The notes under the pieces: generated by a model
Database searches by the model: none
The model's input: only the letters and a program-made list of their open reading frames with translations
What the model was told of the DNA's origin: nothing
NCBI RefSeq assembly: GCF_029227915.1
Contig: NC_079888.1
Span: 24,098,001-24,162,000 of the forward strand
Direction: 5' to 3'
Length of the DNA stretch: 64,000 nucleotides
Source: Hydractinia symbiolongicarpus
Taxonomy: Eukaryota; Cnidaria; Hydrozoa; Anthoathecata; Hydractiniidae
Made by a program: the position numbers and the translations under genes
Part shown: positions 10,458 through 23,813 of the stretch, in pieces
How positions within the stretch are numbered: the stretch's first letter is position 1
Layout of the letters: the number at the start of each line of letters is the position of its first letter

Positions 10458-11266
10458 TCGTTCGGGAAATGAGTTTACTCCCTGGGTACTTTCTTTGTAT
10501 ACTTTTGACTATACGGGCCGAGTCCGGCATTTAGGGAAATCGCAGGTTTTCGTTTGCCGGCGATTAAACTTCTTTTATTCAGCGTCTCATCAAAAATGAA
10601 AACGTTTTTGAAAACTACAAGTCTCATGCGTTTTAGTGGTGAAAAAATATTTTAAAAAATCGTTCGGGAAATGAGTTTACTGCCTGGGTACTTTCTTTGT
10701 ATACTTTTGACTATACGGGCCAAGCAGGGATTTACGGGAAATCGCGGGTTTTCGTTTGCCGGCGATTAAACTTCTTTTATTCAGCGTCTCATCAAAAATG
10801 AAAACATTTTTAAAAACTACAAGTCTCATGCGTTTTAGTGGTGAAATAATAATTTAAAAAATCGTTTGGGAAATGAGTTTACTCCTTGGGTACTTTCTTT
10901 GTATACTTTTGACTATACGGGCCGAGTCCAGGATTTACGGGAAATCGCAGGTTTTCGTTTGCCGGCGATTAAACTTCTTTTATTCAGCGTCTCATCAAAA
11001 ATGAAAACATTTTTAAAAACTACAAGTCTCATGCGTTTTAGTGGCGAAAAAGTAATTTTAAAAATCGTTCGGGAAATGAGATTACTCCCTGGGTACTTTC
11101 TTTGTATACATTCGACTATACGGGCCAAGCCCAGGATTTACGGGAAATCGCGGGTTTTCGTTTGCCGGCGATTAAACTTTTTTTATTCAGCGTCTCATCA
11201 AAAATGAAAACATTTTTGAAAACTACAAGTCTCATGCGTTTAGGGGTAAAAAAATAATATAAAAAA
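10458..11266 (+). repeat. 809 bp tetramer, copy 1
   Basis: Four monomers marked GGCATTTAGG, AAGCAGGG, GAGTCCAGG ending AATTTTAAAAATCG, and AAGCCCAGG ending TTTAGGGG. The AATTTTAAAAATCG change removes the usual TAA and joins two monomer frames into an artefactual 113-codon open frame. The unit is repeated immediately with 809 bp offset. Confidence 0.85.
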
Positions 11267-12075
11267 TCGTTCGGGAAATGAGTTTACTCCCTGGGTACTT
11301 TCTTTGTATACTTTTGACTATACGGGCCGAGTCCGGCATTTAGGGAAATCGCAGGTTTTCGTTTGCCGGCGATTAAACTTCTTTTATTCAGCGTCTCATC
11401 AAAAATGAAAACGTTTTGGAAAACTACAAGTCTCATGCGTTTTAGTGGTGAAAAAATATTTTAAAAAATCGTTCGGGAAATGAGTTTACTGCCTGGGTAC
11501 TTTCTTTGTATACTTTTGACTATACGGGCCAAGCAGGGATTTACGGGAAATCGCGGGTTTTCGTTTGCCGGCGATTAAACTTCTTTTATTCAGCGTCTCA
11601 TCAAAAATGAAAACATTTTTAAAAACTACAAGTCTCATGCGTTTTAGTGGTGAAATAATAATTTAAAAAATCGTTTGGGAAATGAGTTTACTCCTTGGGT
11701 ACTTTCTTTGTATACTTTTGACTATACGGGCCGAGTCCAGGATTTACGGGAAATCGCAGGTTTTCGTTTGCCGGCGATTAAACTTCTTTTATTCAGCGTC
11801 TCATCAAAAATGAAAACATTTTTAAAAACTACAAGTCTCATGCGTTTTAGTGGTGAAAAAGTAATTTTAAAAATCGTTCGGGAAATCAGATTACTCCCTG
11901 GGTACTTTCTTTGTATACATTCGACTATACGGGCCAAGCCCAGGATTTACGGGAAATCGCGGGTTTTCGTTTGCCGGCGATTAAACTTTTTTTATTCAGC
12001 GTCTCATCAAAAATGAAAACATTTTTGAAAACTACAAGTCTCATGCGTTTAGGGGTAAAAAAATAATATAAAAAA
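11267..12075 (+). repeat. 809 bp tetramer, copy 2
   Basis: Tandem copy of the preceding tetramer with the same four monomer markers, including the rare AATTTTAAAAATCG. The differences I noticed are small: ACGTTTTGG for ACGTTTTTG, GGTGAAAAAG for GGCGAAAAAG, and GAAATCAG for GAAATGAG. The pair is a recent duplication. Confidence 0.85.
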
Positions 12076-13289
12076 TCGTTCGGGAAATGAGTTTACTCCC
12101 TGGGTACTTTCTTTGTATACTTTTGACTATACGGGCCGAGTCCGGGATTTAGGGAAATAGCAGGTTTTCGTTTGCAGGCGATTAAACTGCTTTTATTCAG
12201 CGTCTCATCAAAAATGAAAACATTTTTGAAAACTACAAGTCTCATGCGTTTTAGTGGTGAAATAATAATTTAAAAAATCGTTTGGGAAATGAGTTTACTC
12301 CTTGGGTACTTTCTTTGTATACTTTTGACTATACGGGCCGAGTCCAGGATTTACGGGAAATCGCAGATTTTCGTTTGCCGGCGATTAAACTTCTTTTATT
12401 CAGCGTCTCATCAAAAATGAAAACATTTTTAAAAACTACAAGTCTCATGCGTTTTAGTGGTGAAAAAGTAATTTAAAAAATCGTTCGGGAAATGAGATTA
12501 CTCCCTGGGTACTTTCTTTGTATACATTCGACTATACGGGCCAAGCCCAGGATTTACGGGAAATCGCGGGTTTTTGTTTGCCGGCGATTAAACTTTTTTT
12601 ATTCAGCGTCTCATCAAAAATGAAAACATTTTTGAAAACTACAAGTCTCATGCGTTTAGGGGTAAAAAAATAATATAAAAAATCGTTCGGGAAATGAGTT
12701 TACTCCCTGGGTACTTTCTTCGTATACTTTTGACTATACGGGCCGAGTCCTGGATTTAGGGAAATAGCAGGTTTTCGTTTGCTGGCGATTAAACTGCTTT
12801 TATTCAGCGTCTCATCAAAAATGAAAACATTTTTGAAAACTACAAGTCTCATGCGTTTTAGTGGTGAAAAAATAATTTAAAAAATCGTTCGGGAAATGAG
12901 TTTACTCCCTGGGTACTTTCTTTGTATACTTTTGACTATACGGGCCAAGCCGGGATTTACGGGAAATTGCGGGTTTTCGTTTGCCGGCGATTAAACTTCT
13001 TTTATTCAGCGTCTCATCAAAAATGAAAACATTTTTAAAAACTACAAGTCTTATGCGTTTTAGTGGTGAAAAAATAATTTAAAAAATCGTTCTGGAAATG
13101 AGTTTACTCACAGGGTACTTTCTTTGTATACATTCGACTATACGTGCCAAGCCCGGGATTTACGGGAAATCGCGGGATTTCGTTTGCCGGCGATTAAACT
13201 GCTTTTATTCAGCATCTCATCAAAAATGAAAACATTCTTGAAAACTACAAGTCTCATGCGTTTTAGTGGTAAAAAAATAATTTAAAAAA
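12076..13289 (+). repeat. Six mixed monomers between HOR pairs
   Basis: Starts with a GATTTAGGGAAATAGC monomer, then GAGTCCAGG, AAGCCCAGG with TTTTTGTTTGCCGG, a GTCCTGGATTTAGGG monomer, an AAGCCGGG monomer and a CGTGCC monomer with GCGGGATTTCG. The order resembles parts of the neighbouring HORs, but I see no tandem duplicate of this stretch. No gene or unique DNA. Confidence 0.7.
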
Positions 13290-14503
13290 TCGTTTGGGAA
13301 ATGAGTTTACTCCCTGGGTACTTTCTTTGTATACTTTTGACTATACGGGCCGAGTCCAGGATTTACGGGAAATCGCAGGTTTTCGTTTGCCGGCGATTAA
13401 ACTTCTTTTATTCAGCGTCTCATCAAAAATAAAAACATTTTTAAAAACTACATGTCTTATGCGTTTTAGTGGTGAAAAAATATTTTAAAAAATCGTTCTG
13501 GAAATGAGTTTACTCACAGGGTACTCTCTTTGTATACATTCGACTATACGGGCCAAGCCGGGATTTACGGGAAATCGCGGGTTTTCGTTTGCCGGCGATT
13601 AAACTTCTTTTATTCAGCGTCTCATCAAAAATGAAAACATTTTTAAAAACTACAAGTCTCATGCGTTTTAGTGGTGAAAAAATAATTTAAAAAATCGTTC
13701 TGGAAATGAGTTTACTCACAGGGTACTTTCTTTGTATACATTCAACTATACGGGCCAAGTCGGGATTTACGGGAAATCGCGGGTTTTCGTTTGCCGGCGA
13801 TTAAACTTCTTTTATTCAGCGTCTCATCAAAAATGAAAACATTTTTAAAAACTACAAGTCTCATGCGTTTTAGTGGTGAAAAAGTAATTTAAAAAATCGT
13901 TCGGGAAATGAGATTACTCCCTGGGTACTTTCTTTGTATACATTCGACTATACGGGCCAAGCCCGGGATTTACGGGAAATCGCGGGTTTTCGTTTGCCGG
14001 CGATTAAACTTCTTTTACTCAGCGTCTCATCAAAAATGAAAACATTTTTGAAAACTAAAAGTCTCATGCGTTTAGGGGTAAAAAAATAATATAAAAAATC
14101 GTTCGGGAAATGAGTTTACTCCTTGGGTACTTTCTTTGTATACTTTTGACTATACGGGCCAAGCCCGGGATTTACGGGAAATCGCGGGTTTTCGTTTGCC
14201 GGCGATTAAACTTCTTTTATTCAGCGTCTCATCAAAAATGAAAACATTTTTAAAAACTACAAGTCTTATGCGTTTTAGTGGTGAAAAAATAATTTAAAAA
14301 ATCGTTCTGGAAATGAGTTTACTCCCTGGGTACTTTCTTTGTATACTTTTGACTATACGGGTCGAGTCCGGGATTTAGGGAAATAGCAGGTTTTCGTTTG
14401 CAGGCGATTAAACTGCCTTTATTCAGCGTCTCATCAAAAATGAAAACATTTTTAAAAACTACAAGTCTCATGCGTTTTAGTGGTGAAATAATAATTTAAA
14501 AAA
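13290..14503 (+). repeat. 1214 bp hexamer, copy 1
   Basis: Six monomers starting with a GAGTCCAGG monomer that carries AAAAATAAAAAC, ACATGTCTTATG and AATATTTTAAAAAATCG. The same combination recurs exactly 1214 bp later. Further markers are CATTCAACTATACGGGCC with AAGTCGGG, and AAAACTAAAAGTCTC. Confidence 0.9.
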
Positions 14504-15717
14504 TCGTTTGGGAAATGAGTTTACTCCCTGGGTACTTTCTTTGTATACTTTTGACTATACGGGCCGAGTCCAGGATTTACGGGAAATCGCAGGTTTTCGT
14601 TTGCCGGCGATTAAACTTCTTTTATTCAGCGTCTCATCAAAAATAAAAACATTTTTAAAAACTACATGTCTTATGCGTTTTAGTGGTGAAAAAATATTTT
14701 AAAAAATCGTTCTGGAAATGAGTTTACTCACAGGGTACTCTCTTTGTATACATTCGACTATACGGGCCAAGCCGGGATTTACGGGAAATCGCGGGTTTTC
14801 GTTTGCCGGCGATTAAACTTCTTTTATTCAGCGTCTCATCAAAAATGAAAACATTTTTAAAAACTACAAGTCTCATGCGTTTTAGTGGTGAAAAAATAAT
14901 TTAAAAAATCGTTCTGGAAATGAGTTTACTCACAGGGTACTTTCTTTGTATACATTCAACTATACGGGCCAAGTCGGGATTTACGGGAAATCGCGGGTTT
15001 TCGTTTGCCGGCGATTAAACTTCTTTTATTCAGCGTCTCATCAAAAATGAAAACATTTTTAAAAACTACAAGTCTCATGCGTTTTAGTGGTGAAAAAGTA
15101 ATTTAAAAAATCGTTCGGGAAATGAGATTACTCCCTGGGTACTTTCTTTGTATACATTCGACTATACGGGCCAAGCCCGGGATTTACGGGAAATCGCGGG
15201 TTTTCGTTTGCCGGCGATTAAACTTCTTTTATTCAGCGTCTCGTCAAAAATGAAAACATTTTTGAAAACTAAAAGTCTCATGCGTTTAGGGGTAAAAAAA
15301 TAATATAAAAAATCGTTCGGGAAATGAGTTTACTCCTTGGGTACTTTCTTTGTATACTTTTGACTATACGGGCCAAGCCCGGGATTTACGGGAAATCGCG
15401 GGTTTTCGTTTGCCGGCGATTAAACTTCTTTTATTCAGCGTCTCATCAAAAATGAAAACATTTTTAAAAACTACAAGTCTTATGCGTTTTAGTGGTGAAA
15501 AAATAATTTAAAAAATCGTTCTGGAAATGAGTTTACTCCCTGGGTACTTTCTTTGTATACTTTTGACTATACGGGTCGAGTCCGGGATTTAGGGAAATAG
15601 CAGGTTTTCGTTTGCAGGCGATTAAACTGCCTTTATTCAGCGTCTCATCAAAAATGAAAACATTTTTAAAAACTACAAGTCTCATGCGTTTTAGTGGTGA
15701 AATAATAATTTAAAAAA
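14504..15717 (+). repeat. 1214 bp hexamer, copy 2
   Basis: Tandem copy of the preceding hexamer with all its private markers. The differences I noticed include TTATTCAGC for TTACTCAGC and TCTCGTCAAAA for TCTCATCAAAA. High identity indicates recent duplication. Its right end is overlapped by the left breakpoint of the following 14-monomer duplication. Confidence 0.9.
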
Positions 15718-18076
15718 TCGTTTGGGAAATGAGTTTACTCCCTGGGTACTTTCTTTGTATACTTTTGACTATACGGGCCGAGTCCAGGATTTACGGGAAA
15801 TCTCAGGTTTTCGTTTGCGGGCAATTAAACTTCTTTTATTCAGCGTCTCATCAAAAATGAAAACATTTTTAAAAACTACAAGTCTCATGCGTTTTAGTGG
15901 TGAAAAAGTAATTTAAAAAATCGTTCGGGAAATGAGCATACTCCCTGGGTACTTTCTTTGTATACTTTTGACTATACGGGCCAAGCCCGGGATTTACGGG
16001 AAATCGCGGGTTTTCGTTTGCCGGCGATTAAACTTCTTTTATTCAGCGTCTCATCAAAAATGAAAACATTTTTAAAAACTACAAGTCTTATGCGTTTTAG
16101 TGGTGAAAAAATAATTTAAAAAATCGTTCTGGAAATGAGTTTACTCCCTGGGTACTTTCTTTGTATACTTTTGGCTATACGGGCCAAGCCGGGATTTACG
16201 GGAAATCGCGGGTTTTCGTTTGCCGGCGATTAAACTTCTTTCATTCAGCGTCTCATCAAAAATGAAAACATTTTTAAAAACTACAAGTCTTATGTGTTTT
16301 AGTGGTGAAAAAATAATTTAAAAAATCGTTCTGGAAATGAGTTTACTCACAGGGTACTTTCTTTGTATACATTCAACTATACGGGCCAAGTCGGGATTTA
16401 CGGGAAATCGCGGGTTTTCGTTTGCCGGCGATTAAACTTCTTTTATTCAGCGTCTCATCAAAAATGAAAACATTTTTAAAAACTACAAGTCTCATGCGTT
16501 TTAGTGGTGAAATAATAATTTAAAAAATCGTTTGGGAAATGAGTTTACTCCCTGGGTACTTTCTTTGTATACTTTTGACTATACGGGCCGAGTCCAGGAT
16601 TTACGGGAAATCGCAGGTTTTCGTTTGCCGGCGATTAAACTTCTTTTATTCAGCGTCTCATCAAAAATGCAAACATTTTTAAAAACTACAAGTCTTATGC
16701 GTTTTAGTGGTGAAAAAATAATTTAAAAAATCGTTCTGGAAATGAGTTTACTCCCTGGGTACTTTCTTTGTATACTTTTGGCTATACGGGCCAAGCCGGG
16801 ATTTACGGGAAATCGCGGGTTTTCGTTTGCCGGCGATTAAACTTCTTTCATTCAGCGTCTCATCAAAAATGAAAACATTTTTAAAAACTACAAGTCTTAT
16901 GTGTTTTAGTGGTGAAAAAATAATTTAAAAAATCGTTCTGGAAATGAGTTTACTCACAGGGTACTTTCTTTGTATACATTCGACTATACGTGCCAAGCCC
17001 GGGATTTACGGGAAATCGCGGGTTTTCGTTTGCCGGCGATTAAACTGCTTTTATTCAGCGTCTCATCAAAAATGAAAACATTTTTGAAAACTACAAGTCT
17101 CATGCGTTTAGGGGTAAAAAAATAATATAAAAAATCGTTCGGGAAATGAGTTTACTCCCTGGGTACTTTCTTTGTATACTTTTGACTATACGGGCCAAGC
17201 CCGGGATTTACGGGAAATCGCGGGTTTTCGTTTGCCGGCGATTAAACTTCTTTTATTCAGCGTCTCATCAAAAATGAAAACATTTTTAAAAACTACAAGT
17301 CTTATGCGTTTTAGTGGTGAAAAACTAATTTAAAAAATCGTTCTGGAAATGAGTTTACTCCCTGGGTACTTTCTTTGTATACTTTTGACTATACGGGTCG
17401 AGTCCGGGATTTAGGGAAATAGCAGGTTTTCGTTTGCAGGCGATTAAACCGCTTTTATTCAGCGTCTCATCAAAAATGAAAACATTTTTGAAAACTACAA
17501 GTCTCATGCGTTTTAGTGGTGAAAAAATAATTTAAAAAATCGTTCGGGAAATGAGTTTACTCCCTGGGTACTTTCTTTGTATACTTTTGACTATACGGGC
17601 CAAGCCGGGATTTACGGGAAATCGCGGGTTTTCGTTTGCCGGCGACTAAACTTCTTTCATTCAGCGTCTCATCAAAAATGAAAACATTTTTAAAAACTAC
17701 AAGTCTTATGCGTTTTAGTGGTGAAAAAATAATTTAAAAAATCGTTCTGGAAATGAGTTTACTCACAGGGTACTTTCTTTGTATACATTCGACTATACGT
17801 GCCAAGCCCGGGATTTACGGGAAATCGCGGGTTTTCGTTTGCCGGCGATTAAACTGCTTTTATTCAGCATCTCATCACAAATGAAAACATTCTTGAAAAC
17901 TACAAGTCTCATGCGTTTTAGTGGTAAAAAAATAATTTAAGAAATCGTTCTGGAAATGAGTTTACTCACAGGGTACTCTCTTTGTATACATTCGATTATA
18001 CGGGTCAAGCCGGGATTTACGGGAAATCGCGGGTTTTCGTTTGCCGACGACTAAACTTCTTTTATTCAGCGTCTTA
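15244..18076 (+). repeat. 2833 bp, 14-monomer HOR, copy 1
   Basis: This segment is repeated immediately downstream at a constant offset of 2833 bp. Shared private markers include GCGGGCAATTAAAC, GAGCATACTCCC, TTTTGGCTATACGGG, AAAAATGCAAAC, CTTATGTGTTTTAG, GAAAAACTAATTT, TTAAACCGC and GCCGACGACTAAAC. The left edge lies in the common TCAAAAATGAAAAC stretch, since upstream of it the two copies differ (TCTCGTC against TCTTATC). Confidence 0.93.
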
Positions 18077-20909
18077 TCAAAAATGAAAACATTTTTGAAA
18101 ACTAAAAGTCTCATGCGTTTAGGGGTAAAAAAATAATATAAAAAATCGTTCGGGAAATGAGTTTACTCCTTGGGTACTTTCTTTGTATACTTTTGACTAT
18201 ACGGGCCAAGCCCGGGATTTACGGGAAATCGCGGGTTTTCGTTTGCCGGCGATTAAACTTCTTTTATTCAGCGTCTCATCAAAAATGAAAACATTTTTAA
18301 AAACTACAAGTCTTATGCGTTTTAGTGGTGAAAAAATAATTTAAAAAATCGTTCTGGAAATGAGTTTACTCCCTGGGTACTTTCTTTGTATACTTTTGAC
18401 TATACGGGTCGAGTCCGGGATTTAGGGAAATAGCAGGTTTTCGTTTGCAGGCGATTAAACTGCCTTTATTCAGCGTCTCATCAAAAATGAAAACATTTTT
18501 AAAAACTACAAGTCTCATGCGTTTTAGTGGTGAAATAATAATTTAAAAAATCGTTTGGGAAATGAGTTTACTCCCTGGGTACTTTCTTTGTATACTTTTG
18601 ACTATACGGGCCGAGTCCAGGATTTACGGGAAATCTCAGGTTTTCGTTTGCGGGCAATTAAACTTCTTTTATTCAGCGTCTCATCAAAAATGAAAACATT
18701 TTTAAAAACTACAAGTCTCATGCGTTTTAGTGGTGAAAAAGTAATTTAAAAAATCGTTCGGGAAATGAGCATACTCCCTGGGTACTTTCTTTGTATACTT
18801 TTGACTATACGGGCCAAGCCCGGGATTTACGGGAAATCGCGGGTTTTCGTTTGCCGGCGATTAAACTTCTTTTATTCAGCGTCTCATCAAAAATGAAAAC
18901 ATTTTTAAAAACTACAAGTCTTATGCGTTTTAGTGGTGAAAAAATAATTTAAAAAATCGTTCTGGAAATGAGTTTACTCCCTGGGTACTTTCTTTGTATA
19001 CTTTTGGCTATACGGGCCAAGCCGGGATTTACGGGAAATCGCGGGTTTTCGTTTGCCGGCGATTAAACTTCTTTCATTCAGCGTCTCATCAAAAATGAAA
19101 ACATTTTTAAAAACTACAAGTCTTATGTGTTTTAGTGGTGAAAAAATAATTTAAAAAATCGTTCTGGAAATGAGTTTACTCACAGGGTACTTTCTTTGTA
19201 TACATTCAACTATACGGGCCAAGTCGGGATTTACGGGAAATCGCGGGTTTTCGTTTGCCGGCGATTAAACTTCTTTTATTCAGCGTCTCATCAAAAATGA
19301 AAACATTTTTAAAAACTACAAGTCTCATGCGTTTTAGTGGTGAAATAATAATTTAAAAAATCGTTTGGGAAATGAGTTTACTCCCTGGGTACTTTCTTTG
19401 TATACTTTTGACTATACGGGCCGAGTCCAGGATTTACGGGAAATCGCAGGTTTTCGTTTGCCGGCGATTAAACTTCTTTTATTCAGCGTCTCATCAAAAA
19501 TGCAAACATTTTTAAAAACTACAAGTCTTATGCGTTTTAGTGGTGAAAAAATAATTTAAAAAATCGTTCTGGAAATGAGTTTACTCCCTGGGTACTTTCT
19601 TTGTATACTTTTGGCTATACGGGCCAAGCCGGGATTTACGGGAAATCGCGGGTTTTCGTTTGCCGGCGATTAAACTTCTTTCATTCAGCGTCTCATCAAA
19701 AATGAAAACATTTTTAAAAACTACAAGTCTTATGTGTTTTAGTGGTGAAAAAATAATTTAAAAAATCGTTCTGGAAATGAGTTTACTCACAGGGTACTTT
19801 CTTTGTATACATTCGACTATACGTGCCAAGCCCGGGATTTACGGGAAATCGCGGGTTTTCGTTTGCCGGCGATTAAACTGCTTTTATTCAGCGTCTCATC
19901 AAAAATGAAAACATTTTTGAAAACTACAAGTCTCATGCGTTTAGGGGTAAAAAAATAATATAAAAAATCGTTCGGGAAATGAGTTTACTCCCTGGGTACT
20001 TTCTTTGTATACTTTTGACTATACGGGCCAAGCCCGGGATTTACGGGAAATCGCGGGTTTTCGTTTGCCGGCGATTAAACTTCTTTTATTCAGCGTCTCA
20101 TCAAAAATGAAAACATTTTTAAAAACTACAAGTCTTATGCGTTTTAGTGGTGAAAAACTAATTTAAAAAATCGTTCTGGAAATGAGTTTACTCCCTGGGT
20201 ACTTTCTTTGTATACTTTTGACTATACGGGTCGAGTCCGGGATTTAGGGAAATAGCAGGTTTTCGTTTGCAGGCGATTAAACCGCTTTTATTCAGCGTCT
20301 CATCAAAAATGAAAACATTTTTGAAAACTACAAGTCTCATGCGTTTTAGTGGTGAAAAAATAATTTAAAAAATCGTTCGGGAAATGAGTTTACTCCCTGG
20401 GTACTTTCTTTGTATACTTTTGACTATACGGGCCAAGCCGGGATTTACGGGAAATCGCGGGTTTTCGTTTGCCGGCGACTAAACTTCTTTCATTCAGCGT
20501 CTCATCAAAAATGAAAACATTTTTAAAAACTACAAGTCTTATGCGTTTTAGTGGTGAAAAAATAATTTAAAAAATCGTTCTGGAAATGAGTTTACTCACA
20601 GGGTACTTTCTTTGTATACATTCGACTATACGTGCCAAGCCCGGGATTTACGGGAAATCGCGGGTTTTCGTTTGCCGGCGATTAAACTGCTTTTATTCAG
20701 CATCTCATCACAAATGAAAACATTCTTGAAAACTACAAGTCTCATGCGTTTTAGTGGTAAAAAAATAATTTAAGAAATCGTTCTGGAAATGAGTTTACTC
20801 ACAGGGTACTCTCTTTGTATACATTCGATTATACGGGTCAAGCCGGGATTTACGGGAAATCGCGGGCTTTCGTTTGCCGACGACTAAACTTCTTTTATTC
20901 AGCGTCTTA
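18077..20909 (+). repeat. 2833 bp, 14-monomer HOR, copy 2
   Basis: Near-identical tandem copy. Reading the two side by side by eye, the one clear difference I saw is GCGGGCTTTCG (near 20865) against GCGGGTTTTCG in copy 1. At the join, the end of copy 1 (GCCGACGACTAAAC, GCGTCTTATC) runs into the copy-2 start (GAAAACTAAAAGTC), while the end of copy 2 continues into AAAAACTACAAG, which places the crossover in the dyad segment. Confidence 0.93.
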
Positions 20910-22599
20910 TCAAAAATGAAAACATTTTTAAAAACTACAAGTCTCATGCGTTTTTATTGGTGAAGAAATAATTTAAAAAATCGTTCTGGAAATGAGTTTA
21001 CTCACAGGGTACTTTCTTTGTATACATTCGACTATACGGGCCAAGCCGGGATTTACGGGAAATCGCGGGTTTTCGTTTGCCGGCGATTAAACTTCTTTTA
21101 TTCAGCGTCTCATCAAAAATGAAAACATTTTTAAAAACTACAAGTCTCATGCGTTTTAGTGGTGAAATAATAATTTAAAAAATCGTTTGGGAAATGAGTT
21201 TACTCCCTGGGTACTTTCTTTGTATACTTTTGACTATACGGGCCGAGTCCAGGATTTACGGGAAATCGCGGGTTTTCGTTTGCCGGCGATTAAACTTCTT
21301 TTATTCAGCGTCTCATCAAAAATGAAAACATTTTTAAAAACTACAAGTCTCATGCGTTTTAGTGGTGAAAAAGTAATTTAAAAAATCGTTCGGGAAATGA
21401 GATTACTCCCTGGGTACTTTCTTTGTATACTTTTGACTATACGGGCCAGGCCGGGATTTACGGGAAATCGCGGGTTTTCGTTTGCCGGCGATTAAACTTC
21501 TTTTATTCAGCGTCTCATCAAAAATGAAAACATTTTTGAAAACTACAAGTCTCATTCGTTTAGGGGTAAAAAAATAATATAAAAAAACGTTCGGGAAATG
21601 AGTTTACTCCCTGGGTACTTTCTTTGTATACTTTTGACTATACGGGCCAAGCCAGGGATTTACGGGAAATCGCGGGTTTTCGTTTGCCGGCGATTAAACT
21701 TCTTTTATTCAGCGTCCCATCAAAAATGAAAACATTTTTAAAAACTACAAGTCTTATGCGTTTTAGTGGTGAAAAAATAATTTAAAAAATCGTTCTGGAA
21801 ATGAGTTTACTCCCTGGGTACTTTCTTTGTATACATTCGACTATACGTGCCAAGCCCGGGATTTACGGAAATAGCAGGTTTTCGTTTGCAGGCGATTAAA
21901 CCGCTTTTATTTAGCGTCTCATCAAAAATGAAAACATTTTTGAAAACTACAAGTCTCATGCGTTTTAGTGGTGAAAAAATAATTTAAAAAATCGTTCGGG
22001 AAATGAGTTTACTCCCTGGGTACTTTCTTTGTATACTTTTGACTATACGGGCCAAGCCGGGATTTACGGGAAATCGCGGGTTTTCGTTTGCCGGCGATTA
22101 AACTTCTTTCATTCAGCGTCTCATCAAAAATGAAAACATTTTTAAAAACTACAACTCTTATGCGTTTTAGTGGTGAAAAAATAATTTAAAAAATCGTTCT
22201 GGAAATGAGTTTACTCACAGGGTACTTTCTTTGTATACATTCGACTATACGTGCCATGCCCGGGATTTACGGGAAATCGCGGGTTTTCGTTTGCCGGCGA
22301 TTAAACTGCTTTTATTCAGCATCTCATCACAAATGAAAACATTCTTGAAAACTACAAGTCTCATGCGTTTTAGTGGTAAAAAAATAATTTAAGAAATCGT
22401 TCTGGAAATGAGTTTACTCACAGGGTACTCTCTTTGTATACATTCGACTATACGGGCCAAGCCGGGATTTACGGGAAATCGCGGGTTTTCGTTTGCCGGC
22501 GACTAAACTTCTTTTATTCAGCGTCTTATCAAAAATGAAAACATTTTTAAAAACTACATGTCTCATGCGTTTTTATTGGTGAAGAAATAATTTAAAAAA
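20910..22599 (+). repeat. Monomers related to the end of the 14-monomer HOR
   Basis: About eight monomers. A GCGTTTTTATTGGTGAAG monomer, with one extra T, occurs near 20950 and again near 22570, about 1.6 kb apart. Between them the order AAACCGC, AAGCCGGG with CATTCAGC, CGTGCC with CATCACAAATG, then CTCTCTTTG repeats the end of the 14-monomer unit with some changes. No gene or unique DNA. Confidence 0.7.
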
Positions 22600-23206
22600 T
22601 CGTTCTGGAAATGAGTTTACTCACAGGGTACTTTCTTTGTATACATTCGACTATACGGGCCAAGCCGGGATTTACGGGAAATCGCGGGTTTTCGTTTGCC
22701 GGCGATTAAACTTCTTTTATTCAGCGTCTCATCAAAAATGAAAACATTTTTAAAAACTACAAGTCTCATGCGTTTTAGTGGTGAAATAATAATTTAAAAA
22801 ATCGTTTGGGAAATGAGTTTACTCCCTGGGTACTTTCTTTGTATACTTTTGACTATACGGGCCGAGTCCAGGATTTACGGGAAATCGCGGGTTTTCGTTT
22901 GCCGGCGATTAAACTTTTTTTATTCAGCCTCTCATCAAAAATGAAAACATTTTTAAAAACTACAAGTCTCATGCGTTTTAGTGGTGAAAAAGTAATTTAA
23001 AAAATCGTTCGGGAAATGAGATTACTCCCTGGGTACTTTCTTTGTATACATTCGACTATACGGGCCAAGCCCGGGATTTACGGGAAATCGCGGGTTTTCG
23101 TTTGCTGGCGATTAAACTTCTTTTATTCAGCGTCTCATCAAAAATGAAAACATTTTTGAAAACTACAAGTCTCATGCGTTTAGGGGTAAAAAAATAATTT
23201 AAAAAA
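22600..23206 (+). repeat. 607 bp trimer, copy 1
   Basis: Three monomers: an ACTCACAGGG and AAGCCGGG monomer, a GAGTCCAGG monomer with the rare TATTCAGCCTCTC, and an AGATTACTCC and AAGCCCGGG monomer ending TTTAGGGG. The trimer is repeated at once with 607 bp offset. This copy has GTTTGCTGGCG where the next has GTTTGCCGGCG. Confidence 0.88.
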
Positions 23207-23813
23207 TCGTTCTGGAAATGAGTTTACTCACAGGGTACTTTCTTTGTATACATTCGACTATACGGGCCAAGCCGGGATTTACGGGAAATCGCGGGTTTTC
23301 GTTTGCCGGCGATTAAACTTCTTTTATTCAGCGTCTCATCAAAAATGAAAACATTTTTAAAAACTACAAGTCTCATGCGTTTTAGTGGTGAAATAATAAT
23401 TTAAAAAATCGTTTGGGAAATGAGTTTACTCCCTGGGTACTTTCTTTGTATACTTTTGACTATACGGGCCGAGTCCAGGATTTACGGGAAATCGCGGGTT
23501 TTCGTTTGCCGGCGATTAAACTTTTTTTATTCAGCCTCTCATCAAAAATGAAAACATTTTTAAAAACTACAAGTCTCATGCGTTTTAGTGGTGAAAAAGT
23601 AATTTAAAAAATCGTTCGGGAAATGAGATTACTCCCTGGGTACTTTCTTTGTATACATTCGACTATACGGGCCAAGCCCGGGATTTACGGGAAATCGCGG
23701 GTTTTCGTTTGCCGGCGATTAAACTTCTTTTATTCAGCGTCTCATCAAAAATGAAAACATTTTTGAAAACTACAAGTCTCATGCGTTTAGGGGTAAAAAA
23801 ATAATATAAAAAA
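23207..23813 (+). repeat. 607 bp trimer, copy 2
   Basis: Carries the same CAGCCTCTC marker and monomer order as the preceding trimer. The join is visible at about 23190, where a TTTAGGGGTAAAAAAATAAT end continues as AATTTAAAAAATCGTTCTGG rather than the usual ATATAAAAAATCGTTCGGG. Confidence 0.88.

Noticed and set aside
10866-11207. Longer open frames of 113 codons at 10866 and 11675 with overlapping 71-codon frames on the other strand
   Set aside because: They arise because AATTTAAAAAATCG became AATTTTAAAAATCG, which removes the usual TAA and lets two monomers read through. The pair exists because the tetramer was duplicated.
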